Source: an uncultured bacterium
GTDB lineage: Bacteria; Desulfobacterota; Desulfovibrionia; Desulfovibrionales; Desulfovibrionaceae
Assembly: GCA_905215675.1 (NCBI GenBank)
Contig: CAJMRA010000111.1
Coordinates: 1 to 7,517 of the forward strand
Direction of reading: 5' to 3'
Length of the DNA: 7,517 nt
Made by a program: the position numbers and the translations under genes. The notes below the pieces were generated by a model. That model was given only the letters and a program-made list of their open reading frames with translations, was not told the origin of the DNA and made no database searches. Shown here one piece after another: positions 5,870-7,517 of this stretch (within the stretch, counting starts at the first letter, position 1; the number at the start of each line of letters is the position of its first letter).

Positions 5870-7414
5870 ATGCAGGCATCCACCCCCACGCTGGCGCGCC
5901 GCTATGCCTACAAGCTCCTGGCCAATGTGGCTTCCGTGCCGGTCTATCTCGTCATGGAAGCCATCCTCCCGCGCGCCCTGGGGCCGCAGATGTACGGCAA
6001 CTACAGCTTTGCCACCAATCTGTTTCAGCAGCTGTCCGGCTTTCTCGACATGGGCACGTCCACCTGCTTCTACAACGCCCTTTCGCGGCGGCAGGGAGAA
6101 GGCGGACTCATCGCCTTTTATGTGCGCGTCGGTCTGCTGGTCCTCTGCATCAGCCTTGCCGCGGCGGCGCTGATGCTCGTGCCCCCCGTGGGCAATCTGC
6201 TCATGCCCGACGTGCCGGGCTGGCTGGCCCCCCTGGCCGCCGTCTGGGCCTTTCTGACCTGGTGGGGCCGCGTCCTGCGCTCCACCAACGACGCTCTCGG
6301 CGAAACCGTGCCTTCCGAACTGGTGCGCACGGCCCTCTCGCTCGTCGCCGTTCTGGCGCTGGGGGCGCTTTTCTGGTGCGACGCGCTTACCGTTCACAGC
6401 CTTTTCGCCCAGCAGTACGTCATGCTCGGTTCCACGGCCCTCGGCTACTGGTTCGTGACGCGCTCGGCCTGGCGACGCCGCTTCGGCGCGCCCGTGCCCC
6501 TGTCGCTGGAAGCGCACGCCCGGCGCGCCTACACGCGGGAATTCTTCGACTACAGTCATCCGCTTTTTGTGCAGGCGCTGCTTTCCTTCGCCATGCTGTC
6601 CATGGAACGCTGGCTTCTGCAATGGTTCGACGGCAGCGCCGAACAGGGCTTCTTTGCCCTGTCGCAAAAGGTAAGCATGGCCTGCTTCCTCTTTGTCTCC
6701 GCCATGACGCCCCTGATCATGCGCGAACTTTCCATTGCCTGGGGACGCAGGGACGCCGCCGCCATGGGGCGGCTGATCAACCGCTTCGCCCCCCTGCTCT
6801 ACGTGGTGGCCGCCTACTTTTCCTGCTTCACGCTGGTTGAAGGCGCGGCGCTCGTGCGCATCTTCGGCGGCGAGGAATTCGCCGCCGCCATCGTTCCCGT
6901 GCAAATCATGGCCCTGTACCCCCTGCATCAGGCATACGGACAGCTGGCGGGCTCCGTCTTTCATGCGACCGGCCGGACCCGCATCCTGCGCAACATGGCG
7001 GCGGCGGAATGCGTCTACGGTCTGGCCACGGCGTGGCTGCTGCTGGCCCCGGCCGATCTGTACGGCTTTCATCTCGGCGCCACCGGTCTGGCCTGCAAGA
7101 CGGTTTTCGTCCAGATGCTGACGGTCAACCTGTACCTCTGGCTGGCCTCGCGCTTCGTGCCGCTCCACTTCTGGCGTAATCTGGCCCATCAGATATGGAG
7201 TCTTGCCGCCCTGCTGGCGCTGGCCTGGGCCTGCCGGGAAGTCAGTCTCCTTGCGGGGCTGGGAGGCGCGGAAAGCATTCCCCGCTTTTTCCTGTCCGGC
7301 ATCCTCTATACCTGCTGCGTGGCCCTGTTCGCGGCCGTCCTGCCCGCCTTCCTCGGTCTTTCCCGGCAGGAAGTCCGGGAACTGATTATCCGCTTCCGAC
7401 GCCGCAAGGGCTAA
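5870..7414 (+). CDS. Oligosaccharide/polysaccharide flippase (Wzx/MOP-type)
   Basis: The 514-residue integral membrane protein is predicted to move a lipid-linked oligosaccharide across the cytoplasmic membrane. About 12-14 hydrophobic segments span nearly the whole length. The N terminus has the family pattern: a basic RRYAYKLLANV start, first helix, then LGPQMYGNYSFATNLFQQLSGFLDMG (from 37), matching the ALGxxxYGxYsxa...lDlG feature of polysaccharide synthesis/flippase proteins (PF01943-like). A second-half repeat begins near 226 (FDYSHPLFVQALLSF), as expected for the duplicated MOP fold. The tail is strongly basic (RFRRRKG), probably cytoplasmic. The ATG at 5870 lies only 4 bp after the preceding stop and has no strong ribosome site, suggesting translational coupling. 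With a sulfotransferase in the same operon, the cargo may be a sulfated glycan, but that is inference. Confidence 0.9.
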   Translation: MQASTPTLARRYAYKLLANVASVPVYLVMEAILPRALGPQMYGNYSFATNLFQQLSGFLDMGTSTCFYNALSRRQGEGGLIAFYVRVGLLVLCISLAAAALMLVPPVGNLLMPDVPGWLAPLAAVWAFLTWWGRVLRSTNDALGETVPSELVRTALSLVAVLALGALFWCDALTVHSLFAQQYVMLGSTALGYWFVTRSAWRRRFGAPVPLSLEAHARRAYTREFFDYSHPLFVQALLSFAMLSMERWLLQWFDGSAEQGFFALSQKVSMACFLFVSAMTPLIMRELSIAWGRRDAAAMGRLINRFAPLLYVVAAYFSCFTLVEGAALVRIFGGEEFAAAIVPVQIMALYPLHQAYGQLAGSVFHATGRTRILRNMAAAECVYGLATAWLLLAPADLYGFHLGATGLACKTVFVQMLTVNLYLWLASRFVPLHFWRNLAHQIWSLAALLALAWACREVSLLAGLGGAESIPRFFLSGILYTCCVALFAAVLPAFLGLSRQEVRELIIRFRRRKG

Positions 7415-7451
7415 GGCGTATCAACACTAAATCGTTCTTCTGGGGGGAAGG

Positions 7452-7476
7452 AAACCCCCTTGGCTAGGGGCTGTTT
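7452..7476 (+). terminator. Hairpin after the flippase gene, possible terminator
   Basis: AAACCCCCT (7452-7460) can pair with AGGGG (7466-7470) and GTTT (7473-7476), leaving a 5-nt loop and a 2-nt bulge. It lies 38 bp past the flippase stop. The T-rich run is short and partly inside the stem, so terminator strength is uncertain. The sequence may instead, or also, include the end of an insertion element (see findings). Confidence 0.4.
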
Positions 7477-7517
7477 CTAAAAAATTTATTGCAGCCAAAT
7501 CAGACAGGCCGCTAACA

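Noticed and set aside
5516..7189. Long minus-strand open frame (557 codons) opposite the HEAT and flippase genes
   Set aside because: The translation is dominated by Gly, His, Gln, Arg and Glu without hydrophobic core or motifs. The plus strand encodes clear membrane helices and family motifs, so this is a shadow frame.

Overview
The window is GC-rich (roughly 60% or more by eye) and densely coded. It holds six protein genes and no tRNA, rRNA or CRISPR array that I can see. The best hint of host is the 242-residue HEAT-type protein at 5137-5865. It carries a signature I associate with the DVU0298-type family of Desulfovibrionaceae, and base composition and protein style also fit a Desulfovibrio/Bilophila-like sulfate reducer. 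That assignment is inference; no ribosomal marker is present.

Layout. Positions 1-114 are non-coding, with a perfect 11-bp inverted repeat. Two minus-strand housekeeping genes follow: enolase (eno, 115-1416) and, just upstream of it in transcription order, type III pantothenate kinase (coaX, 1461-2249). They are 44 bp apart and read as one transcription unit from a likely promoter near 2297-2323. Also on the minus strand, at 2412-4082, is a polytopic membrane protein with a soluble C-terminal domain, resembling GT-C-type glycosyltransferases. A 170-bp divergent intergenic region (4083-4252) has a plausible promoter on each strand and a 7-bp inverted repeat in the leftward leader. Three plus-strand genes then form an apparent operon: a PAPS-type sulfotransferase (4253-5110), the HEAT-type protein (5137-5865) and a Wzx/MOP-type polysaccharide flippase (5870-7414). 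Gaps are 26 bp and 4 bp. The last 103 bp are non-coding and more AT-rich, with a hairpin and a possible insertion-sequence end.

How the genes may work together. eno and coaX are core metabolism (glycolysis; first step of CoA synthesis). The four other genes look like a small cell-surface glycan module: a membrane glycosyltransferase-like protein, a sulfotransferase that could decorate a glycan, and a flippase that could export a lipid-linked glycan. The HEAT-type protein is of unknown role. No sugar-nucleotide synthesis gene, cytoplasmic glycosyltransferase or polymerase is visible, so the module is incomplete here or depends on genes elsewhere. The joint function is inferred from gene content and spacing only.
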